This document shows positions 1-5,062 of a stretch of 7,393 nt of DNA, one piece after another (within the stretch, counting starts at the first letter, position 1; each line of letters opens with the position of its first letter). The notes beneath the pieces were generated by a model. The model was not told the origin of the DNA. It ran no database searches and was given only the letters and a program-made list of their open reading frames with translations. Source of the stretch: Bacteroidia bacterium (GTDB taxonomy: Bacteria; Bacteroidota; Bacteroidia; NS11-12g; UBA955); contig JALRLA010000307.1 in NCBI GenBank assembly GCA_023254645.1, forward strand, positions 1 to 7,393, given 5' to 3'. The position numbers and the translations under genes were made by a program.

Positions 1-124
1 CAACAACCAAGATCACAGCATGCTAACCGCCATGGAGGCCGCTCGCATGATAGCCGACGGCGACTTGGACAAAACCGCGCTCTGGGCCATCAATACCGAG
101 ATGGAATACCACGAGGAGAAGTAG
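1..124 (+). CDS. C-terminal end of a probable FAD-dependent oxidoreductase (partial)
   Basis: Only the last 40 codons are present. The frame starts at base 2 and ends with TAG at 122-124. The peptide begins NNQDHSMLTAMEAARMIADG and ends in an acidic EMEYHEEK tail. From memory, an NNQDHSMLTAM stretch followed by a helix and a short acidic end is typical of the C-terminus of FAD-dependent amine-oxidase/protoporphyrinogen-oxidase-like proteins, where this segment closes the FAD site. The FAD-binding N-terminus lies outside the window, so the substrate cannot be inferred. The reading frame has the codon use of a real gene and stops 43 bases before the convergent SprT-like gene. The family call rests on one short motif and is moderate; that this is the end of a gene is fairly sure. 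Confidence 0.55.
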   Translation, partial: NNQDHSMLTAMEAARMIADGDLDKTALWAINTEMEYHEEK

Positions 125-147
125 CTATGAGTGGCTGACGACGCCAT

Positions 148-163
148 AAAACCGCATGGTTTT
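148..163. terminator. Weak candidate bidirectional terminator between convergent genes
   Basis: AAAACC-GCAT-GGTTTT is a perfect 6-base-pair hairpin with a 4-base loop. It lies in the 43-base gap between the plus-strand stop at 124 and the minus-strand stop at 168. Read from either strand, the 3' arm ends in a run of four T, as expected for a shared terminator of converging genes. The stem has only two G-C pairs, so it would be weak. Confidence 0.4.
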
Positions 164-167
164 CGAC

Positions 168-773
168 TCAGGGCTGAACCTCCATCAAACCCGGAACCAA
201 GAAGATCTTTCCTGAAGCCAGTTCTTTGCAACGCCAACGCGTGCGCTTTTTTTCCAAGGCCTGAAAACGGCGCCCGTCTTTGATGGCAAATTCGGCCCCG
301 GGTTGCAAATCGTCGAGCAGGGTTTTGCCTGATTCAGCGCCGGCATGCAAGACCTTATAGAGGTGTGGATCGCTGCAACTCGAAGCCTTGGGGTTGCGCA
401 AGTAACGGTGCAGGGCTTGTTGCACATCATTGGGCAGCCAAGATTCCTGGAATACGGGCTGAGCCACCCGCTGGAATTCCGATTTCCATTCGACCCCATG
501 CGGGGAAATGCGTCGACCATAACGCTCAAAGGCTGTCAAATGGGCCACTTCGTGCAAGAAGGTGACCAAAAAGGCCCTGGGGTTCAGGTCTTTGTTGATG
601 CTGATGCGGTGGGGCTCGCCTGCCGCAGGCAGGCGGTAGTCACCAAACTTGGTGCTTCTCGGACGTTTGATGTGCAGCTGAATGCCGTGTTTGACCAACA
701 GATCGGCGCAGTATTGTTCGGCCCCTGCGGGTACGAATCGGGTCAAAATACTGGCCAACTGCCCGGCGTTCAT
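168..773 (-). CDS. SprT-like zinc metalloprotease domain protein
   Basis: This 201-residue protein has the SprT-like zinc-protease signature. HEVAH at residues 74-78 supplies two zinc-binding histidines and the catalytic Glu75. PHGVEW at 91-96 supplies the likely third ligand, His92. The C-terminal part (about 165-195), with TRWRCKELASGKIFLV, resembles the small beta domain that follows the protease in Bacteroidota SprT-like proteins. It has only isolated cysteines (Cys133, Cys182), so I see no intact four-cysteine zinc ribbon. There is no signal peptide, so it should be cytoplasmic. SPRTN, the eukaryotic relative, degrades DNA-protein crosslinks; the role of the bacterial proteins is poorly defined. 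The ATG at 773 lies 3 bases after the lhgO stop, which indicates co-transcription and probably translational coupling with lhgO. Family assignment is good; the biological role is unknown. Confidence 0.85.
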   Translation of the reverse strand: MNAGQLASILTRFVPAGAEQYCADLLVKHGIQLHIKRPRSTKFGDYRLPAAGEPHRISINKDLNPRAFLVTFLHEVAHLTAFERYGRRISPHGVEWKSEFQRVAQPVFQESWLPNDVQQALHRYLRNPKASSCSDPHLYKVLHAGAESGKTLLDDLQPGAEFAIKDGRRFQALEKKRTRWRCKELASGKIFLVPGLMEVQP

Positions 774-776
774 GGC

Positions 777-1973
777 TTAGAGTTTTTTCAAGACACGCTC
801 GGCTACTTCCAGGCCAATGCTCAATGAAGAAGTCGCGGCAGGCGATGGAGCGTTCAGCACGTGCACCATGCAATCGCTTTCTTGAATGGCAAAGTCGTCG
901 ATCAAACCGCCGTCTTTGTCGCAGGCTTGGGCGCGCACGCCGGCTCCTGCAGGTTCGAGGTCTGATTCTTGGACGCCCGGCACCAAGGCCTGCAAGGCCT
1001 TGGTGAAGGCCGGTTTGGAGAAACTGCGGTAGTATTCTCCCAATCCCGTCTTCCAGTATTTGCGGGCCACTTTTTGGAATCCAGGCCAGGTAAAGGCCTC
1101 CCAAAATTCTTTCCAATTGAAATCGGTCTTTTTGTAACCCTCTCGCTTAAAGGCGAAAACGGCATTCGGTCCTGCCTCAATTTCCCCGCTGATGCGGCGC
1201 GTAAAATGAACACCCAAGAAGGGGAAATTGGGATCGGGCACTGGGTAAATCAGGTTCTTCACCAGGCTCGCCTTTTCCGGCTTCAACGCGTAATACTCTC
1301 CTCTGAAAGGAATGATTTTTAGGTTCAATTTCTCTCCGGCCATTTCGGCGATTTTGTCGCAGTACAATCCGCCGCAATTCACCAATAGACGAGTCTCGTA
1401 ACGTTCATTTTGGGTATGGACAACGGCCCCTTCAGCGGCCTTTACGATGGCCTCGACCTTTTGGCCCAAGCAAATCTCACCACCGGCTGCCTGAATTTTC
1501 TCAGCCAGCTTCTCGCTCACCTCGCGGTAATTGACGATGCCCGTTTGGGGAACAAAGACGCCTTTGATGCCCGTGCAATGAGGTTCGTATTCCAAGACCT
1601 CTTCGCGGGTCAAAAAGCGCAATCCGCTAAGGCCATTCTGTATACCGCGTTGGTACAAGGCTTCCAAGGCGGGAATCTCCGATTTTTTCGTCGCTACTAT
1701 GACTTTTCCGCACAATTCGAAGGGAATATTCTCAGCCTTGCAAAATGCGATGAGCATGTCATATCCCCTGATGCAGTTCAAGGCCTTCAAAGAACCGGGC
1801 TTGTAGTAAATGCCGGAGTGAATCACACCCGAGTTGTTGCCGGTTTGGTGAGCCGAAACACGTTCTTCCTTGTCCAAGACCCGTACCTTCAGCCCAGGGT
1901 TCAATTGCTGCAGCTGGTAAGCCGTCGCCAGGCCTACAATTCCGCCTCCAATTATCAAAACATCGCTTTTCAT
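777..1973 (-). CDS. lhgO: L-2-hydroxyglutarate oxidase (FAD-dependent)
   Basis: This 398-residue flavoprotein matches the LhgO (YgaF) family in length and motifs. It starts with a Rossmann dinucleotide-binding motif, GGGIVG at residues 9-14, and an acidic residue at the end of the second strand (Asp34) for the FAD ribose. The conserved HQTGNNSGVIHSGIYY block spans 42-57. A C-terminal FAD-contacting segment, NAPSPAATSSLSIG, spans about 374-387. The enzyme oxidises L-2-hydroxyglutarate to 2-oxoglutarate and in E. coli passes electrons to the membrane quinone pool. It removes a by-product made by promiscuous malate or lactate dehydrogenases, or formed in glutarate catabolism. It is the first gene of a two-gene unit with the SprT-like gene. 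Upstream is a perfect -7 box at 2005-2012 and an inverted repeat at 1983-1998. No Shine-Dalgarno sequence is seen before the ATG, as is common in Bacteroidota. A related FAD oxidase (glycerol-3-phosphate or D-amino-acid type) is less likely. Confidence 0.9.
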   Translation of the reverse strand: MKSDVLIIGGGIVGLATAYQLQQLNPGLKVRVLDKEERVSAHQTGNNSGVIHSGIYYKPGSLKALNCIRGYDMLIAFCKAENIPFELCGKVIVATKKSEIPALEALYQRGIQNGLSGLRFLTREEVLEYEPHCTGIKGVFVPQTGIVNYREVSEKLAEKIQAAGGEICLGQKVEAIVKAAEGAVVHTQNERYETRLLVNCGGLYCDKIAEMAGEKLNLKIIPFRGEYYALKPEKASLVKNLIYPVPDPNFPFLGVHFTRRISGEIEAGPNAVFAFKREGYKKTDFNWKEFWEAFTWPGFQKVARKYWKTGLGEYYRSFSKPAFTKALQALVPGVQESDLEPAGAGVRAQACDKDGGLIDDFAIQESDCMVHVLNAPSPAATSSLSIGLEVAERVLKKL

Positions 1974-1982
1974 AGCTTGAGC

Positions 1983-1998
1983 GTCCCAAACTTGGGAC
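1983..1998. promoter_or_regulatory. Inverted repeat in the lhgO leader, candidate operator or 5' hairpin
   Basis: GTCCCAA-AC-TTGGGAC is a perfect inverted repeat with 7-base arms and a 2-base spacer. It lies 6 bases downstream of the minus-strand -7 box (2005-2012), so it should begin at about the first transcribed base of lhgO and end 9 bases before the ATG. Its position suits a repressor operator. In RNA it could form a hairpin, though the 2-base spacer is shorter than a normal loop, so the innermost pairs would have to open. Confidence 0.5.
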
Positions 1999-2004
1999 TG
2001 AATG

Positions 2005-2012
2005 CAAAGATA
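2005..2012 (-). promoter_or_regulatory. Bacteroidota-type -7 promoter box for lhgO
   Basis: Read on the minus strand this is TATCTTTG, an exact match to the TAnnTTTG box used by the primary sigma factor of Bacteroidota. It lies 31 bases upstream of the lhgO ATG, predicting a leader of about 25 bases. No good TTG (-33) element is seen at the expected distance upstream. Confidence 0.6.
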
Positions 2013-2038
2013 ATCGGACGCATGTTGCCCCTATGCCC

Positions 2039-2046
2039 TAACTTTG
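2039..2046 (+). promoter_or_regulatory. Bacteroidota-type -7 promoter box for odhB
   Basis: TAACTTTG is an exact match to TAnnTTTG and lies 26 bases before the odhB ATG. A TTG at 2025-2027 is too close to serve as a normal -33 element. The predicted leader is about 20 bases and contains the SD-like AAGGA at 2059-2063, 9 bases from the start codon. Because the minus-strand box is only 26 bases away, the two promoters would compete for RNA polymerase. Confidence 0.6.
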
Positions 2047-2052
2047 TCGAAG

Positions 2053-2066
2053 TTATCCAAGGATAA
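2053..2066. promoter_or_regulatory. Inverted repeat in the odhB leader, overlapping the likely ribosome-binding site
   Basis: TTATCC-AA-GGATAA is a perfect inverted repeat with 6-base arms and a 2-base spacer. It begins 6 bases after the odhB -7 box, at about the first transcribed base. It contains the AAGGA that could act as ribosome-binding site, so protein binding or folding here could affect either transcription or translation. The spacing from its promoter is identical to that of the lhgO-side repeat. Confidence 0.45.
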
Positions 2067-2072
2067 AACCAC

Positions 2073-3338
2073 ATGGCCATTGAAATTATCGTACCCGCCC
2101 CCGGGGAATCGGTCAGCGAAGTCACCGTCGCGAGCTGGCTTGTAAAAGAAGGGGATTGGGTGGAAATGGATGCCCCCATAGCCGAATTTGAAAGCGACAA
2201 AGCCACCTTTGAAGTCAACGCCGAACAGGCAGGCTTGGTGGAAAAACTCATTGGTGCCGTTGGCGACACCTTAGCCGTCGGGTCTGTGATCGCCCTGATC
2301 AACACCGAGGCTGAGAGACCCGCTACTGCGGCGGCTCCTGCCCCAGCTGAAAAGCCTGTTGAGGCCGCAGCTCCTGCCCCTGTGGCAGCACCCGCTCCCG
2401 CTCCTGTTGCAGCGGCGGCAGCCAATGTCGACGTGAACGCTAGCCCCATCGCCTTGAAACTTTTGAAGGAGTATGGCGTGAATGCCGCTCAAGTCAAAGG
2501 CACCGGCTCCAACGGTCGCATCACCAAAGTCGACGCACTGGAAGCCATCGTCTCCATGGGTGGTGGTAAGTCTTCTACCGGCGGCGGATATTCTACTGGC
2601 TCAGGCAGCCGTGAAGACCAACGCGAGAAGATGACCAATCTGCGCAAAACCATTTCGCGCCGTTTGGTTCAAGTCAAGAACGAAACGGCCATGCTCACCA
2701 CGTTCAACGAGGTGAACATGAAGCCCATCATGGACCTTCGGGCCCAATACAAGAAAGATTTCCAAGAGAAGCACGGGGTGAACCTCGGCTTCATGAGTTT
2801 CTTCACCCGTGCCGTGTGTTTGGCTTTGCAAGAATGGAAAGCCGTAAACGCTAGCATTGAGGGTGATGAAATCGTCTACCACGACTACTGCGACGTGTCG
2901 ATCGCTGTTTCTGCCCCCCGCGGATTGGTAGTTCCCGTCATTCGCAACGCCGAAGGCATGAGTTTGGCCCAAATCGAGGCCGAAATAAAGCGCCTAGCTA
3001 GTCGTGCCCGTGACAACAAACTCACCATCGACGAAATGACTGGTGGAACCTTTACGATCACCAACGGTGGTGTATTCGGTTCCATGATGTCTACGCCTAT
3101 CATCAACGCTCCACAGAGCGGTATTTTGGGTATGCACAACATCGTCGAACGCCCCGTGGTAGAAAACGGACAAATCGTCATTCGCCCCATGATGTACTTG
3201 GCCTTGAGTTACGACCACCGCATCATCGACGGCCGCGAAAGCGTCAGCTTCTTGGTGATGGTCAAAACCCTGCTCGAAAATCCCGAAATGCTCCTAGACG
3301 GCAAAAAGCCCGAGCTGGGGGTTTTGGGATTGAGTTAA
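2073..3338 (+). CDS. odhB: Dihydrolipoyllysine-residue succinyltransferase, E2 of the 2-oxoglutarate dehydrogenase complex
   Basis: This 421-residue protein has the full E2 layout. A lipoyl domain spans about 1-78, with the lipoylated Lys43 in ESDKATFEV. An Ala/Pro-rich flexible linker spans about 82-118. A peripheral subunit-binding domain at about 121-160 ([15 protein letters not shown], then [15 protein letters not shown]) docks E1 or E3. A Gly/Ser linker covers about 161-180, and the catalytic acyltransferase domain 184-421. The active-site motif SYDHRIIDG places the catalytic His382 and Asp386. ESDKATFEV and the single lipoyl domain favour the succinyl enzyme (OdhB/SucB) over pyruvate-complex E2. 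It transfers the succinyl group from E1-bound intermediate to CoA in the TCA cycle. The E1 gene (odhA/sucA), often next to odhB, is not upstream: lhgO lies there, divergently. The gene has its own -7 box, and the next gene downstream is unrelated. Confidence 0.95.
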   Translation: MAIEIIVPAPGESVSEVTVASWLVKEGDWVEMDAPIAEFESDKATFEVNAEQAGLVEKLIGAVGDTLAVGSVIALINTEAERPATAAAPAPAEKPVEAAAPAPVAAPAPAPVAAAAANVDVNASPIALKLLKEYGVNAAQVKGTGSNGRITKVDALEAIVSMGGGKSSTGGGYSTGSGSREDQREKMTNLRKTISRRLVQVKNETAMLTTFNEVNMKPIMDLRAQYKKDFQEKHGVNLGFMSFFTRAVCLALQEWKAVNASIEGDEIVYHDYCDVSIAVSAPRGLVVPVIRNAEGMSLAQIEAEIKRLASRARDNKLTIDEMTGGTFTITNGGVFGSMMSTPIINAPQSGILGMHNIVERPVVENGQIVIRPMMYLALSYDHRIIDGRESVSFLVMVKTLLENPEMLLDGKKPELGVLGLS

Positions 3339-3403
3339 ACACTTCGAAACTGATACTAAATTCTAAACTAAGAAAAAATACACTTCGCATAATTGTTTAA
3401 ATC

Positions 3404-3412
3404 TAAATTTTG
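3404..3412 (+). promoter_or_regulatory. Possible promoter for the OmpA-like gene
   Basis: The 105-base AT-rich gap between odhB and the next gene contains TAAATTTTG, which is the TAnnTTTG box with one extra base between its halves. It lies 31 bases before the chosen ATG. No convincing -33 TTG is seen at the usual distance, nor is there a clear terminator for odhB in this gap, so read-through from odhB is possible. Confidence 0.3.
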
Positions 3413-3443
3413 CGCATTCCAAAATAGAATTCAAATTTACACT

Positions 3444-4646
3444 ATGAAAAAATCTCATTTCCTACTCGCCTTGTTCTTGATGTTCATGAATTTTGGCTCT
3501 GCTCAACGGCTCTACATAGGCGGAGGCTTAGGCTTTGCTTCAGCTAACCCAGAACACAATTACGATGGTGAAATGATAACTCGATTTCATGCCGCCTACC
3601 CTCAGGCTATTGGAAATGTCGGTTTTTATGGAACGTTAGAACGTTATTCACATGGTCGAATAATTGATAATTTGGGTGTGACCTACTCCATTAATTCAAA
3701 ATTGAATATTTATTACGGACGAGCCTTATTTGACATGATGACCAAAGAACCTAAAAAATTCCCATTGACGGGTCGTCAAGATTTAGGTCTTTCCTATTTC
3801 GTTTTGGACGGTGCACTCAAAATTGATGCAGGTTATGCTTTTTGGACAGGTCCACATGTTCAATTCTCGTACGGCATACCTTTGGTAGCAGCCGACGATG
3901 ACGGAGATGGTATTAAAAATAAAAAAGACAAATGTCCAGGCACCACTGCGAAATATTTTTCTAGCCTAACGGAAACCGGTTGTCCCAAAGATTCAGACAA
4001 TGATGGAGTTCCCGACATTGATGATGTTTGTCCTAATGATGCTGGCAAGGCATTCACCCAAGGCTGCCCAGACTCAGATAACGATGGTATAGCCGACAAG
4101 GATGATGCCTGCCCCAAAGAAAAAGGCTCCAATGGTGAGGGATGCCCTGATTCAGACGGTGACGGCATCACCAACGACAAAGACAATTGCCCCAACGAGG
4201 CCGGTACTTTAGACAATGCAGGATGCCCTGTTATTGAAGAACCCGTTGAGGAATATAGCGATGTCGAGGAGTTTGAAGTTGCCCTGGACGACTTGGCTGA
4301 ATTGAAGACCGCTTTGAAAGGCACACTCCCCAAATTTGATTTGAACAGCTCTGTAATGAACCAAGGTCAACAAGAAGCGTTGAATACAGTTGCCAAATTG
4401 ATGAAGAAGTATCCAAATGCCAAGTTGATGGTTGAAGGTTACACCGATGACCAAGGGTCAGATTCATTCAATCAATGGCTCAGCGAAAGAAGAGCAACCA
4501 CCGTTCAACAATATCTAATCAAACAAGGAATTCCTCAGTCCAGATTGGAGATAACAGGCTACGGTGCCACTAACTTCCGTGTAGATGGGACAACCCCTGA
4601 AGCTCGTGCTGAAAACCGCAGAGTAGAGCTGAAATTAATCCCCTAA
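3444..4646 (+). CDS. Secreted OmpA-family outer-membrane protein with thrombospondin type 3 repeats
   Basis: The start chosen is the ATG at 3444, which gives a clean signal peptide (Lys-Lys, hydrophobic core, likely cleavage after Ala20 in FGSA-Q). An in-frame TTG at 3393 would bury it. The 400-residue product has three parts. Residues 21-149 are rich in alternating aromatic and polar residues and probably form a small beta-barrel. Four calcium-binding TSP3 repeats of the DxDxDGxxDxxDxCP type lie at 151-165, 183-197, 210-224 and 236-250. After an acidic linker (262-297), an OmpA peptidoglycan-binding domain covers about 298-400. Its Asp335 in GYTDDQGSD and Arg350 in LSERRA correspond to the diaminopimelate-binding Asp and Arg of E. 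coli OmpA, and it ends in NRRVELKLIP. It should tie the outer membrane to peptidoglycan. A strong terminator follows directly. Confidence 0.9.
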   Translation: MKKSHFLLALFLMFMNFGSAQRLYIGGGLGFASANPEHNYDGEMITRFHAAYPQAIGNVGFYGTLERYSHGRIIDNLGVTYSINSKLNIYYGRALFDMMTKEPKKFPLTGRQDLGLSYFVLDGALKIDAGYAFWTGPHVQFSYGIPLVAADDDGDGIKNKKDKCPGTTAKYFSSLTETGCPKDSDNDGVPDIDDVCPNDAGKAFTQGCPDSDNDGIADKDDACPKEKGSNGEGCPDSDGDGITNDKDNCPNEAGTLDNAGCPVIEEPVEEYSDVEEFEVALDDLAELKTALKGTLPKFDLNSSVMNQGQQEALNTVAKLMKKYPNAKLMVEGYTDDQGSDSFNQWLSERRATTVQQYLIKQGIPQSRLEITGYGATNFRVDGTTPEARAENRRVELKLIP

Positions 4647-4664
4647 TTTTTCTAAGAAATTTTT

Positions 4665-4696
4665 ACAAAAAATCCCGCCTAGGCGGGATTTTTTGT
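4665..4696. terminator. Strong intrinsic terminator after the OmpA-like gene
   Basis: The 16-base arms at 4665-4680 and 4681-4696 are perfect reverse complements. The core is TCCCGCCTAGGCGGGA, flanked by runs of six A on the left and six T on the right. It begins 18 bases after the stop codon of the OmpA-like gene. The symmetric A and T runs would let it work in both directions, though no converging gene is present. Its last base is also the first base of the tRNA promoter box. Confidence 0.9.
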
Positions 4697-4703
4697 ATAT
4701 TTG
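4696..4703 (+). promoter_or_regulatory. Bacteroidota-type -7 box for the tRNA-Arg gene
   Basis: TATATTTG matches TAnnTTTG exactly and lies 47 bases before the mature tRNA 5' end, predicting a leader of about 40 bases to be removed by RNase P. The -33 region would lie inside the preceding terminator palindrome. The leader contains CGAGA (4713-4717) and TCTCG (4738-4742), which could pair. Confidence 0.6.
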
Positions 4704-4750
4704 CAGCCCCTTCGAGAGGAGTTCCCAACCCTTCTTTTCTCGCAAGGCAT

Positions 4751-4824
4751 GGACCCGTAGCTCAACTGGATAGAGCATCTGACTACGGATCAGAAGGTTT
4801 GGGGTTCGAATCCCTACGGGTCCG
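4751..4824 (+). tRNA. tRNA-Arg (anticodon ACG)
   Basis: The sequence folds as a full cloverleaf. The acceptor arms GGACCCG (4751-4757) and CGGGTCC (4817-4823) pair perfectly and are followed by discriminator G4824. The anticodon stem TCTGA/TCAGA (4778-4782, 4790-4794) encloses the 7-base loop CTACGGA, giving anticodon ACG at 4785-4787. The T arm (4800-4816) has loop TTCGAAT. CCA is not encoded (GCAAG follows), so it is added after transcription. A34 is expected to be converted to inosine by TadA so that CGU, CGC and CGA are read. It appears to be a single-gene transcript, between its own -7 box and a hairpin terminator starting 11 bases after its end. Confidence 0.97.
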
Positions 4825-4830
4825 CAAGAA

Positions 4831-4952
4831 CGCCAAGAGCCGCAACGAATGTTGCGGCTCTTTTCATTGTGCCCAAACCGAGTCTGCGTCGAAGACGCAA
4901 GCGAGGGCGGGTACGATGAAAAGAGCGCGCGCGGAGCGCGCGGCTCTTGGCG
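4831..4952 (+). other. Highly foldable GC-rich intergenic element (possible structured RNA)
   Basis: These 122 bases can pair almost completely on the plus strand. CGCC 4831-4834 pairs with GGCG 4949-4952. Hairpin 4835-4862 has 12 pairs. Positions 4863-4874 pair with 4909-4920 over 12 pairs, two of them G-U. Inside this lies hairpin TGCGTC-GAA-GACGCA (4885-4899). Hairpin 4921-4948 has 12 pairs, one bulged G and a GGA loop. The four helices meet with no unpaired base at the junction. The motif AAGAGC and its complement occur twice each, so an alternative pairing of outer arms 4831-4843 with 4940-4952 is also possible. I do not recognise a known RNA family. It may be a dispersed palindromic repeat rather than an RNA gene. 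Confidence 0.45.
4835..4864 (+). terminator. Intrinsic terminator of the tRNA-Arg transcript
   Basis: AAGAGCCGCAAC pairs perfectly with GTTGCGGCTCTT around a GAAT loop (12 pairs), and TTTT at 4861-4864 follows and partly overlaps the 3' arm. It lies 11 bases after the tRNA. The T run is short but the stem is stable. It is also the first hairpin of the larger foldable element. Confidence 0.7.
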
Positions 4953-5062
4953 CTCGGAATTTCGGGTAGTAGGGTTCTGCGAGGCGCGTAGGCACCGAGC
5001 AAATCCGTACATTTTTTGGAACCCGAGAGGTTCCCAAGAACCGAGCAAAACAATGGAACGAT
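4953..5062. other. Non-coding stretch with short repeats and a small hairpin
   Basis: I find no credible gene here. ACCGAGCAAA occurs twice, at 4994-5003 and 5040-5049. GCTCGG at 4952-4957 can pair with CCGAGC at either 4995-5000 or 5041-5046. GGAACC-CGAGA-GGTTCC forms a hairpin at 5018-5034; it could end transcripts arriving from the minus-strand gene at 5063, since TTTTTT at 5012-5017 reads as AAAAAA there, but no T run follows on that strand, so terminator function is doubtful. Confidence 0.4.

Noticed and set aside
345..827. 160-codon plus-strand open frame
   Set aside because: It lies opposite the SprT-like gene, whose HEVAH and HG motifs show the real coding strand, and it spans the lhgO-SprT boundary.
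1410..2066. 218-codon open frame on the plus strand
   Set aside because: It lies almost wholly opposite lhgO, which has full-length family motifs. The translated product shows no domain features, and its end runs through the promoter region.
1970..2449. 159-codon minus-strand frame rich in Ala and Gly
   Set aside because: Its composition is the mirror of the Ala/Pro linker and lipoyl domain of odhB; it is a shadow frame.
3393..3443. Upstream TTG start adding 17 residues to the OmpA-like protein
   Set aside because: It would put a polar segment ahead of a textbook signal peptide that begins at the ATG at 3444, and it overlaps the likely promoter.
3860..4333. 157-codon minus-strand frame rich in Ser and Pro
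   Set aside because: It is opposite the TSP3 repeats; the regular Ser-rich pattern is the reverse reading of the Asp-rich repeats.
4751..4824. tRNA-Arg as an integration site for a mobile element
   Set aside because: I find no second copy of the tRNA 3' end in the window and no integrase gene, so there is no evidence for an attachment site.
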